A stretch of 64,000 nucleotides of DNA. Origin: Hemicentrotus pulcherrimus (taxonomy: Eukaryota; Echinodermata; Echinoidea; Camarodonta; Strongylocentrotidae). The notes below the pieces were generated by a model. It did not search any database. It was not told the origin of the DNA and worked only from the letters and a program-made list of their open reading frames with translations. Of this stretch, positions 12,641 to 23,975 are shown one piece after another (the stretch's first letter is position 1; each line of letters starts with the position of its first letter). The position numbers were made by a program, and so were the translations under genes. The stretch lies in assembly GCA_003118195.1 (NCBI GenBank), contig BEXV01000260.1:234109-298108 (forward strand), written 5' to 3'.

Positions 12641-15239
12641 TATTACTTTTCATCATTTTGATTTCTATTTCATGTGAATGTTTGCATGAGAGCGCCTTTA
12701 TTTCATCGCCTTAGCAAAATAAACTAGCAGGCAGTTGGCAAACTGTGACATCTCAGCTCAAATAAATATAAGGTCGTGATTTATTGAACATGAAATTCAA
12801 GCAGTACCAGCATTATAAGCGCCCAATCTTCACAATTTAATGAAAATATTTCCGTTACCAACAAATTCACCAACAAGTAATTCAACTTTCTACGACTCGC
12901 GTGCCCCATGAATCCATACACTTCCAAGGCAACCACGATTAAGCGCCAGCATTATCGGTTTGATTTGCTTCTAGATACACTTATTGGTATCTAGGCTTTG
13001 CGGTACACATCTCACACTTGGTAATCTTTTACGAGAGCAAAGTAATCTATCTCTCTGAACTTGACTCTTTAAGATCAATCGCGTACGCTTAATTTTGAAT
13101 CAACAAATGTAATATGAGCATCTTATGGTTTTAATTAAATTCAGAGTGCGCATTTGTCAAATGCTTGACAAATCATCGTACTATGTTTGATTTTTATGCG
13201 TTATATTTTGTTGGTGCATGGCATTCACAGCCAGCGGATCATTAGACATCAGCTTTAATTAATCAAATATCATGTAGACCATCTTGGCACTTCTTTTTGA
13301 GATATTTTTGGTGATTGTAATCACTCATGTAAAAAGATATAAAAAGATTATTTATGAAACTATAAATTAAAAAAAAAAAAGACTATGTGTGTTATGTCAG
13401 TATGAAAGCTAGGAATTTGATTTTCTTTTTGTCGGAGATCTATACATGGGATAATTTTGTATGCATCGCGCTCATCTTTCTAGATCACCCCCTCCCCTCT
13501 CAAAGGAAAATGTATTTCATATATTGAAGCCAAAATGCTATAAGCACTGTGCAATGCCCTTCTGGCTCTCTGCAGATGAGTTGAGTTTATATACTTAAAC
13601 AAGACGAAGCTCTTTTCTTATCAAATGAATATTTTTTTGGTGTAAATATGTCTTTAATTCTGTATTAAGAAACATGTTTCCTTAAATGCAATGCTCATTA
13701 GGATCATGAATTCTTTTATTTCTAGCGAATTGTATAATAATAAAATTAATAATAATAATGATGATGATAATAATGATAATAATAATAATGATGATAATAG
13801 CAATAACAATATGTCTTGTTTACCTAGGGTAGCCTCATCAGTATTAATACTATTCTCTCAATACTATTCTCTCTGAGGGCCCTGTAATCATAATTATTAT
13901 TACCCCGGCTTTATCCAAGCTACTATGAAAGGGCGCTTCAAGACATAAGAAAGGGTTATGATGAAGGCCTTTGTGTCAATTCAATTAGCTATTTTGGGGA
14001 AGGAAACATTTTGCTTAGAAAATAAGGCCTACGTGCAAGGAAAATGAGACTGCGTCCTAGAGATAGAATTCTTCTTCTTTAGCATATAAGACCCCTGACT
14101 GGTCAGGTTGTCAAGGAGTGCATTTTAATAGCGCCATCTTATGGAAGTTTAGCTACATACTAACAACGTATCAGAATAAAGTAAAACATCTCAGAAACAA
14201 AAAATTACTTTTGTCGTTTCTTTTAGGCTTTTTGAGAAAATTATTGGAAAACAAGACCATCTAATTTTCAATTTTATTGAGTATTTCTAACATCGTCCTT
14301 TCTTGTTTCTTCTGGATTGATATAGATGAATATAAATTGTGTTTATGCTTTCATAGGCTTCCCCTTCTCTCCATCTGTACACTCTCCCTGGTCAGTCTGT
14401 CCGACTGTTTGTCTCTGTCTTTAATTTTCTCGCTCTGTCTCCTCTCCCCCCTCTCTCTCTCCCTCTGTATGGATGTGCGCGCGTGCGTGTGAGTGTGTAT
14501 GTGTATTTATTATATTCAGTTTTGCTTCTACTACAAATTTAGAGAAATTAAAAAAAAATGTAAAAAAAAATGTAAAAAAAAAACAAAATCTAACAATATG
14601 ATAAAAATACGAGTACCCGATCAGAAAATAAACCGTTCAAATAAAAGTAATTTATAATTCAAATAGAAAGTTTTATATCAGCAGAGCGAATTAAAGCAAC
14701 ACATACAATGCCATGGACTTGTCACTAGAAACGAAGGTCAATTCAACCGTAGATGGCAGACTTGCAGATTTTCTAAGAGGCGCCACCAAACCATATAAAA
14801 ATAATCGCTTATGGGGATTTGAAATCATTCTTGAGATGTCCTTTTTTAAATAGACAATTAGCTATGTTAATTACACTCATATAATGTCATCTTTCTTAAA
14901 CGTGTATACAAGTATTTGAGATATTACCTAAATTATTGACAACAATTATTGTGCAAACTCCCTTCGGTTAATCGTTGCTGCTGCTGCTGATTTTTGTTTC
15001 CATTCGTCGATCTTATATATATGACCAAAAAGATCAGACAGCTCTGAAGTTAGATCCATATTAACGAATTTATATGTGATACAAGAAACCAATGATGAGG
15101 TAAAATAATTTGACCTGTTAGTGCAGACACATATTAATAATAAACATTATGATAGCATGAGAATGACAGTGTATACCATTTTCTTCACGCCTACATATTC
15201 TGGAACACCCGTTGTCATGTCAGAGTTGAGAATTCTCGC

Positions 15240-15242
<3 letters not shown>
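12641..15242. other. Intergenic: SINE fragment, CT run, poly-A
   Basis: Apart from the SINE fragment at 13737-13905, it holds a CT-rich stretch (14360-14470), T/A homopolymers (14548-14590) and a GCT triplet run (14977-14990). No gene. Confidence 0.55.
13737..13905 (-). mobile_element. SINE 3' half, same family as the 7.3-kb element
   Basis: Read on the minus strand: ACAGGGCCCTCAGAGAG, then TGATGAGGCTACCCTAGGTAAACAAGAC, then a degenerate TTATTATC tail. This matches the body and tail of the SINE at 7332-7593; the tRNA-like head is absent or unrecognisable. Confidence 0.6.
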
Positions 15243-15289
<47 letters not shown>

Positions 15290-15300
15290 TATATATATAC
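15243..15300. repeat. TA microsatellite
   Basis: Nearly perfect (TA)n with one GA interruption. Confidence 0.95.
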
Positions 15301-15790
15301 ACTATGTAATATATCATGTCTTAAAGCTACATTTTAGTGCATGGTTTATATAGCTACTGTTAATTGATCTATTTGCATTAATGTGAGTTCTGAGAAAAAG
15401 GAGAATTTCCTCCACGCACGATGACATGTGCAACAAACTAAAAGGCATTTCCACCATAAGGTGGCGCCGATGTAGCACCCCCCCCCCGTTTGAAGACTTA
15501 GAAGAAGAAAAAAAAAGCACAATTTGCAGTGGATCTACACCACCTTAGGCAGCCTAGATACCATAGTCAGATGCAATAAAGACCTTGGAGATGTTATTGC
15601 ATAGAAAGTCAATCTGGGCTATTGTAAATGGAGCATAGCGCCACCTTGTAAAGACGACGCACGAATCGACACACGAATTGTTTTCATCTACATGTACGTG
15701 TGTATCCCAGGCTTTAACTATTATATTAATACGAAGTGCTTCGCTTGTAAATGGTATAAGTAAAAAATGTTAGAAGTTCTGTTAGCACAT

Positions 15791-16446
15791 TTAAAGGGAA
15801 ACTCATTATTCCTGCTCACTTGTCTGCACTTGCATTATCCTTCCCTATAAATGACTTAGTAAAGACATCGTTGGATAAAGACATTTTGATTGGCTATAGT
15901 GGTGATTTTAGAATCCCAAAAATGTGTGAGATAATGAAAAACTGGGTATCAAAAGTGAAAGAACATAATATTTTAATGACAAAATCATCTTTGTTTGATC
16001 AAAATCGGTTCAGAGACGGCTGAAATATAACGATTTCTAATACTTGTGTACCACCACAAAATCAGATATTTTGAAAAAATTTGAAGAAAAAAAAACGTTG
16101 ATAAAACGAAATAACGCCTTTTACGTCGTATTTCAGCCAATGCAGATGTTGGCTTTTTTGTTGGCATTTTCGTGTCGCTTATATTACCTACAATTAGCCG
16201 GCTCATGTATTGTTATTTTTAATTAAATAATAAATTAACGGTCACCGTGTTTTTTTTAAAAATTGGAGCTGAATAAGTATAATCGTATTGGCTAAATTTC
16301 ACACATTTTTGGGATTCTAAAATTACCTTCAAAGCAAATTTAGGTTCTAAAAGGGCACTATAAATGTCATAGATAAGAATAAGAGCCATAACAACGCACT
16401 TTGAAGATATTTGCAGTCTGAAAACAGATCTCAATTATCCCTTTAA
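15791..16446. mobile_element. Foldback element flanked by TTAA, about 648 bp
   Basis: TTAA at 15791-15794 precedes AGGGA, and TCCCT precedes TTAA at 16443-16446. Inside, a 25-bp perfect inverted repeat sits 110 and 119 bp from the ends (15905-15929 and 16299-16323; core TTAGAATCCCAAAAATGTG). The arms are otherwise diverged. TTAA duplication with short GGG/CCC-type ends is the signature of piggyBac-type insertions; no transposase, so a non-autonomous element. Confidence 0.7.
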
Positions 16447-16499
16447 GATATGAGGAGGATCAAATAGTGTTTGTGATTGGCCGAGTAAATGACTCAGGT

Positions 16500-17044
16500 G
16501 GAAGAAGAGGAATAGATGTACGATAGATATGGAGACAGAGAGAGGGAGAGAGAGAGAAGGGGAGAGCGAGAGAGGAAGAGAAAGGGAGGGAGAGGGCGCG
16601 GCTGAAAGGGAGGGAGAGATAGAGAGAGAGATAGGAGGTTTAACAGAGGGATAGCGATAAACGAGAAAAAAAAAGAAGAAGAGTATACATGTAAGCAATA
16701 AGAATTAGGATGAGAAGAAGAACAAGAAGGAAAAAAGAGGAAGAAAAATGTGAATATTATGAGGAGACGAATGATGAGAATATGACAAAGAAGACGGAGA
16801 AGACGAAATTCAAACATGATGAATGAGAAGGAGGAGAAAAGGGGATATTAATGGAAAATAACTTGCAGAGCGCTAGACAACAATGCAGGGAGAATTACAA
16901 AAAAAAAAATACTCAGACAGAGAAAGAGAGACCAAGAAACAAACGTGAGAAAAGTGCAAAAAAAAAAGCTATTAAAAAACAACTAAGAAGAAAAAAAGAA
17001 AAGAAGTGAGGAGAAGAGAGGCACAAACAGAGAAAAAGAAAGAA

Positions 17045-17105
<61 letters not shown>
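16500..17105. repeat. Purine-rich region with GA and GT microsatellites
   Basis: GA-rich low complexity from 16530 to 16690, AAG/GAA-rich to 17045, then (GT)n and (GA)n at 17046-17102. ORFs here (Ser/Leu-rich on the minus strand) are artefacts of the repeat. Confidence 0.85.
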
Positions 17106-17399
17106 AAAAATCACAATAGGCTTACTAATGTATCTCTAGGGACTACTTCTTAGAACTCTCAAGATTCGACATCACGGCTAAATAGATGCTGTAATTTGTG
17201 ATCTTTAGAAAGCAATGATTAATAGGTAGGCCTAAAAATGTTTTCTTATAAGCTGTTTTTCTTCATGACCCACTCTGGAAGTCCCGCATTATTTAGGAGA
17301 AAAAGAAGGGAAAAGAAGGTTTATTTAAGTGGATGGATTTGTATTAGTCATAATGTATTGCCCTCTTTCTTGCAATCAATGGATATATGGTATCTATAA

Positions 17400-17456
17400 C
17401 GTAAGCAAGAGAGACAGAGAGAAAGAGAGACAGAGAATGTGAGGGTGGGGGGGGGA
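17400..17456. repeat. GA/G-rich tract
   Basis: AGAGAGACAGAGAGAAAGAG followed by GTGGGGGGGGGA. Low-complexity only. Confidence 0.75.
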
Positions 17457-17547
17457 TAATTATCATACTACACCAGGTCTATAAGGAAATACATAATTAA
17501 ATAAGCATAACATAAATTAAAAAGTAATACCATAATATATTAAAGAT

Positions 17548-17676
17548 AAGTTGAGTTCTGGTCATGCGATTGCTTTGTGAAAGAAATGGTGTGGAATCGA
17601 CCAGAAAAGGTTGATCATCTAGCATATAAGAATTTGCGTGTATTGCAAGGTTCTGGAATCATCAAAATGATAAGAA
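17548..17676 (+). repeat. Dispersed repeat, copy 1
   Basis: GTTGAGTTCTGGTCATGCGA, TTGTGAAAGAAA, GATCAT, GCAAGGTTCTGGA and TCATCAAAAT occur in the same order and spacing at 56853-56985. The copy runs into an assembly gap at 17677. Family not recognised. Confidence 0.65.
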
Positions 17677-17834
17677 NNNNNNNNNNNNNNNNNNNNNNNN
17701 NNNNNNNNNNNNNNNNNNNNNNNNNNNNNNNNNNNNNNNNNNNNNNNNNNNNNNNNNNNNNNNNNNNNNNNNNNNNNNNNNNNNNNNNNNNNNNNNNNNN
17801 NNNNNNNNNNNNNNNNNNNNNNNNNNNNNNNNNN
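17677..17834. other. Assembly gap (158 N)
   Basis: Run of N. Flanks are the end of the dispersed repeat on the left and unique AT-rich sequence on the right. Translations spanning it are meaningless. Confidence 0.98.
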
Positions 17835-18676
17835 TATGAAAAAACACACGTTAAAAATCAAATATGGAAGACATTGCATTTTAAATGTTTTATAGAAAGA
17901 GTATGCTGTAGTGATTGTCAGGCCTGTCATGGCATTGTCCCGTGCTCTGACTACACGCCTCGGTGACATGGTGCCAAAATGAAAGACCAGATGATCATCG
18001 CAAACTTTGTGTTAAGGGTGGTGACCCAAAGCTGACAGAGATTGTTATTTCTTTAAATTTCAAACACCAAACTGGTATGTCAGGTTTTGAGCATGACAAA
18101 CCAGCTTGGCGATGGGAATTCGTCAGTAACAGGTCTCATGATTTTAATTCTAGTGGCATACTAGAATGTTAATTACCTACTGTGTCATGATTTGTCTTTA
18201 TTTTTCAGCGCACCGTTTTTTAAAGAGCAAGTTTCCGGCTTTATTGTGCCCGACACGTGCGATCACTCTCTCACCCAAGACGGCGACGCGCGCACATCAC
18301 GTGCACATTATATTCCAAGCCATCGCTTCCCATCCTTACATCGCTCTTTTCCCTTAAGTTTTTATCATGTTTATCATATAACAATATCACAGCTTGAAGG
18401 ACTCCCGTCACACATAATGACAAAGAATGAAAACAATAGCACTGATGAGTTGTCTGTTGTGTCGCTTATGGCGACAAAAGCGCAGTATAAATGAAATCAG
18501 CGCTGTCATGCTGACTGAGTTCTTCATGACTTTTGTCTATATTCAATGGATCACCTGTTAAGAGACTGGTTGTAAGTGCTGTCAAGCTGTGAAATAACGA
18601 ATCAAACATTGCATAATACCTTCCCATTTAGCAGTGACGTAGCCATGGGGGCACATGCTCTTAAATTTGACGGTAA

Positions 18677-18895
18677 AAAAAGAAGGAAGAGTGAGAAAGA
18701 AAGAGAGTGCGAAAGAAAGAGAGAGCGAGGGGTGGGGGTTGAGAGAGAGAGAGAAATATAAAGCAGACAGAGAGACAGAGAGAGAGAGGAAGAGAGAGAG
18801 AGGAAGAGAGAGAGAGAGCGAGGGGGTGGGGGTTGAGAGAGAGAGAAAGAGAGGAAGAGAGAGAAGGAGAGAGAGAGAGAGAGAGAGAGGAGGTA
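18677..18895. repeat. GA microsatellite
   Basis: About 220 bp of GA-rich sequence with interspersed GGGGTGGGGGTTGAGAG units that recur at about 18729 and 18822, suggesting a higher-order repeat of roughly 93 bp. Confidence 0.85.
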
Positions 18896-21800
18896 TTTAA
18901 GATTAGTTTTTTTATTTGTATTTTTATTGGTAAATCAAAAGAAATCACAATATTTACAAATAATTTACATAATTAGAAACACATTCACTAAAATCAAAAA
19001 CAATAACGACCCCTGCGACGCCCTCTTTATAGTAATCAATCGACTTTCGAATGCGAATTTTATCCACAAAATATGTTTCTACTGACAAAATCTAAATTAT
19101 TCATACCCTTACCAAGTTGTGTAATTATGTATATACCTCCACCCACATGGTGATGGTGACCCCCTCTAGACACACGCTACGCCACTGCTGTAAGCAATAC
19201 ATGCATGTCCACTTCTTGTATAAATTGCATTCATGTCGGTCAAATGAAGAAACTGTCATCTCATTATCAACACACTATAGCAACATGGACTTAGTCATTC
19301 AGAGTTCGATGATAACATTAGAAAGATTAGAATTATGAACATCATATTCATTTATATGTTCGTTAGACGTTGTTAGTAGTAGAACTACAAATATAAACTT
19401 ATCGCAGGCTCTCATCATATTACGTTTCCAAAACTTTTTTGAAATACAAATCTTTAGGGGCTTTACATGAATCCTTCGCCGTATTTTGCTGATAATTAAC
19501 ATTTTAAAAAAGAAAGAACAAAAAAAAAAACATCAAAAATAATAATAATAATACAAATTAAAAACCGCAAAACAATTCCCTACTATTTTCCCGGTTTTTA
19601 AAGCAAAACCTAATCAAGTCTTTCGCAGTTCATTAAATCATGCAGTTGCTATTAGTTAAAAATAAGTTAATATCAAGTGTTCTTCAAACATTCAACTTTA
19701 TCATTATACCTCTGATAAGATATATCGATTAATCTTATAAAAAATGTTACGTTAATCAACATCACGCGACTTCTGATTAAATACAGCGATTAATCCAAAA
19801 ATGGTGTACGCTTAAATAATGTTACTGTTTATATTTTCTCCGTTCCCATTTAGAATGCTTTAATATTAATGTAAGGCTAGTCCAACACGTATTAAAAGTG
19901 TTTAAAGTCCAATTGTAATTTAGGGTGAGAGGCCCTAATTGGTCGGTACTTCAAACGTGGAATCGCTGATTATCGCGATTGAATTTCAAACCAACGTAAT
20001 GGAAAGTATCGATTATCTGAGATCGGGAGAGACTGGTAGACTCATTATGCGATTAGGAGTCAACCTATGCTTTACATCTAACAACTAGTCGCCTTGTTGG
20101 ACTAACGATTCATAAGAAGGAATGGACTACCACTATGGTCATAAAGAAAGAATAAGAAGGAATAGATAGTTGGGAGAAGGACGTACCTCCACTTAACAGA
20201 CTTAATAGAAAAGCATAATGACTTTGAAAGGAGAAATATAAAAACCGCCTATCTGTTTACTGCTTAATAGCTATTTGATACATAATGTACAAAGTACACA
20301 TATGATGAAAATCGATGTTTGTTTGTAGAGGAATACCAATGTTAGTTCGCCGCAATTTGTAATTGTACTACTCACCTTCTCCCCCGATTTTTTTAAAATA
20401 CAGCAACTTAGGAAACAAATAAATTCTTACCCTATTATAGAGATCATAATTTTACATATTTTTCACATTTGCGATTCACGTATAGTTTGTCAGCGCTTTA
20501 AATAGAATGTGTTCGTAAAGTAAATTGAATATGTAAATTGAGGAAATTATAATTATTGATTTTGGGGTATTTTTTGTCAACAGTATCGCCGCCATGCCAG
20601 TAATATTGTTTTATCTTGCCTTCTCCATACAGCGAATAAAACATGCAAAGGAGAGGAATGGCTGAAATTTTAATTGCGCAGTTTTTTCACGATGCCAAAT
20701 CAAATGGTTATACTTAACCGTTTTTCTCTTCTCTGCAAATCAAGGGATCAGCTTGTGTTCTCTTGTCCATATTGGCCGAAATTACAGACCAATTTGTAGG
20801 ACCTTTTATAAAATTCATCAATGAAGTGATTATATATCTCAAGAAAAAAAATCCGACTCAAATTACACGTGGAAGTGTGGACAATCTATGTCTGATTACA
20901 CATAATTGGGCCCTATTTTCTCCGTATAAAGATTCTTAAACTCGACTCTTCAGACGTATCCTATGGGGCCCTGTGTACTGGGGCTTGGTGGCTGGAATAA
21001 CAGGAATAAGTATTTAAAAGTTAAGTTCTCGGTAGGATGGAAATTAGTCCTGGAAATCAATTCCTTCTGAGGATTTAGTTTGACTTGCATTCCATGACTG
21101 TTTAGCATTTGGATTATTAGTGGAACGATATAACAGCAAGAGTGGAATATTCCGAAGTTCTCGCTCTATAGGAATGGATAGTTAAACATGTGTATGACTT
21201 TTATCATGGAGAAAAATACTGGCTGGATAATACTTATTTAATGTGAGGTCATTTGTGATTCGTTTGTATGACGTAATAATTATTTCATTAAGCACTGATC
21301 GTTGATCGGTGATGATCAATGTATTTCGCAAACCTAAGATAGAATTACAGTTGTATTAAACACTAAATATGCGTACATAATGATGACAAATACTTATTCT
21401 ATTGTTTTATGAAGTAGCCATGCATGTGATTCAAACATTATGCCGTGGGTGTTTTTTTAAAGCACCGTCATGTTATCATGAGATTAAATAAACATGTATT
21501 CATGTTTATTTTAAATACCATTAAGCTTGTGAAGGGTGTGGAATAACAGTCTGCATGGTTTTGTAATACTAATTTTCGGTCTGACTCTATCATAATGTGC
21601 CATACTGCATATAGGTGACAGGCCAGGGTAGTAGGGAGAGTTTATACATTTGTAACTTTAATCAAAACCGATATCTATTGCAGTGCATAATGGACATATA
21701 TGTGATATTGTTTGATTTAATTGTGGTAAATTACTATCGTTTTTCTTCTTTAAAAAAATTGTCAAATTTCATGTTGCATAAATGATATAAGGCTTTATTT

Positions 21801-22287
21801 TGTTTATATAAGAGAGTACACCCAACCAGCTTAATTTTGCGATATCAAACATGGTATATAATAGCTATGTCAAGAGGAATACAATTTGTTGATTATAAAT
21901 TAGTCTTGTTTCCAACCGCACTACACTCCACCGTTTTGCTAAATATAGATATAAATACATAACATGGATACACTTGAAATTAAAACAGTATTTTAGCCAT
22001 TATTTTTGTGCCCAGTATCTCATGCTTAATGTCATAATGAATATCGCATTGACATACATAATGGAATTAGTCTCTGTAAGAATAAGTGAACTTTTCATAA
22101 CGTATGTTTAAGCGTGTATGGATACGGTAATCAAAATATGTATTCCTCTACGAAAACGGTGTCCAAATATACGTAGATATCGAATTTATTATATTGGGGG
22201 GGGGGGCACATTAGTAATAAACAGACTGGATAGAATATTCGTAATAGCCACAAACAAGACAGGGAGATAAAGATATCAAATAAAGAA
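18896..22287. other. Intergenic, unannotated AT-rich DNA
   Basis: Unique-looking, with AATAATAAT near 19541 and many TTAA/TAAT cores, including TAATTGGTC-type sites near 19937. Regulatory function is possible in a homeobox gene desert but nothing specific can be claimed. Confidence 0.5.
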
Positions 22288-22400
22288 ATGACAGAGAGAG
22301 AGAGAGAAAGAGGGTGCGGGGGAAAGAAAGAGAGAGTGAGGAGAGAGAGGGGGAAGAAAAAGGGGAGAGGGAGAAAGAGAGAGAGAGAGAACAAAAAGAG
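22288..22400. repeat. GA microsatellite
   Basis: Purine run GAGAGAGAGAGAAAGAGGG and onwards; ORFs on the minus strand are low-complexity Ser/Leu/Pro. Confidence 0.85.
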
Positions 22401-22735
22401 GAAAGATGATAACCGGTTGGAGGCAAAATTGTATCAAATATTTAACATTTAGGAATGTATTTTCGCTTGATTTTCATGTATAAAATAAGGAACTGACATT
22501 AATGACACAAATGCATTAGAGCGAAAATTACTAGCTTCCAACGATAATGCTGCTAAATGACAAATTTTATTGGCAAAGTTCTTTGTAAATACATTTTTAG
22601 GATAACCTTCTTCACATTATGTTGTATTATATTAGGCCCTTTGCAGTCCTAAGCCTATTTCAGTATTTTGTCACGGCCGTTTGTGCATCGACCCGAATGC
22701 ATGTGTCTGTTGGAATCTACATCATTTCAATTCAA

Positions 22736-22985
22736 AGATCTACACTGTAACACCTACCTATAATGGATAAAACCAAAATAAATTAATTGAAATGAGCCTT
22801 GTAAACGTCTCATACGAAAGAAGAAGTAAAAAAAATAAAAAAGGAAAAGAAATGTCGGCAGCGTTTGAGATGAGCTTAATAGCAAGAATGTGGATTTAAA
22901 ACCAACACAACATAGTCGTAGCATTAGAAAACCCACAAAGCGATGAGGAGAGAAGATTATTCCCCGATGAAGGTCGAATCTTCAG
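22736..22985 (+). repeat. Local duplication, copy A
   Basis: Shares with 23754-23975 an ordered series of matches: TGTAACACCT, CTATAA, TTAATTGAAATGAGCCTTGT (with substitutions), GTCGGC, GTTTGAGAT, AGCTTAA and AGCAA, then weaker similarity. Non-coding, about 1 kb apart, same orientation. Confidence 0.65.
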
Positions 22986-23753
22986 TCCATTTCATTTCTA
23001 GTTGAGGACAAAGGTTCACAGAGATCAACAATTTGCAATAGAGTATCTAACTATAGTCCCTATTAAATGAGAACAACTTGTCCAGCTAAAAAGACATATA
23101 CATCCCTCCCACCCATTCCCCTCTTTGCTTTGATGATGGCAGCACTGCAACATTACATAATAATGATATGATATCAAAATTACATGTAATAGTGGTGAGT
23201 CGACACAGGCTTCGGGTTTATTTCGTTGAAAATATAGAGGTATGGTTGGGGATGCAATGGGCTCTAATATCGGGGTAAGTATTGGAATCAGAGCTAGGGT
23301 TAGGTCTGGAGTAGGGTCTAGAGTTGGGTTCATGGCTGGGGAAAGGTATCTGGTTAGCCTTAGAAATTTGGGCAAATCTCGTATAGCCCCACTAATAGCC
23401 CCACTAATCATGTTTCTGTTCGAGAAAATAAGAGAACATTTCTGTCAATCCCAAATATTTCAGATCCTTAGAAGATCTATACAGCGTCATTAGCTTTCAA
23501 AAAAATCGAATGCCGACATGGCCAAGCGCCAAGGTAAATACAAATAAGTTGATATTAATGGGACAACAATGTGATAAATGCTTACAGGGGGCATGCGTAA
23601 ATGGTGTTATAATTAACATGCAAATAATATGACATGTGGAATATGGTGAAATGGAAAATATGTTACTACCTTTGAAGTCTGTCCACATTACTAGATGAGA
23701 TCAGAAGTGAATGAACTCAGGGTAACAAATAATCTGCATCACTCCTCCTACAT

Positions 23754-23975
23754 CCAAAGTTTACATTGTAACACCTCTCTATAAAGAATAATGCGATAAT
23801 TAATGAAGTGAAATGGGCCTTGTAAATGCATATAATGGAAAAAGAAAAACATGAATCGTCGGCTTCGTTTGAGATCAGCTTAAAAGCAAATATGTTGATT
23901 TAAGTCTTACAAAACATGGTCCCATAATTGGGGATAGAGCATACCCCGGCATGAATGTGATTAAGTCCGCATCAT
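23754..23975 (+). repeat. Local duplication, copy B
   Basis: Counterpart of copy A: TGTAACACCTCTCTATAA, GAAATGGGCCTTGTAAATG, TCGTCGGCTTCGTTTGAGAT, AGCTTAAAAGCAAATATG. Short indels separate the matched blocks. Confidence 0.65.

Noticed and set aside
15820..16023. Small plus-strand gene of 67 residues
   Set aside because: It lies inside the TTAA foldback element; the inverted repeat explains the sequence and no domain is visible.
17577..17969. Long ORFs across 17.6-18.0 kb on both strands
   Set aside because: They span 158 N; the frame across the gap is unknown and the flanks belong to a dispersed repeat.
23025..23411. 128-residue minus-strand protein
   Set aside because: Driven by a short degenerate G/T-rich internal repeat (TTGGG/TAGGG units); no domain and the opposite strand is open too.
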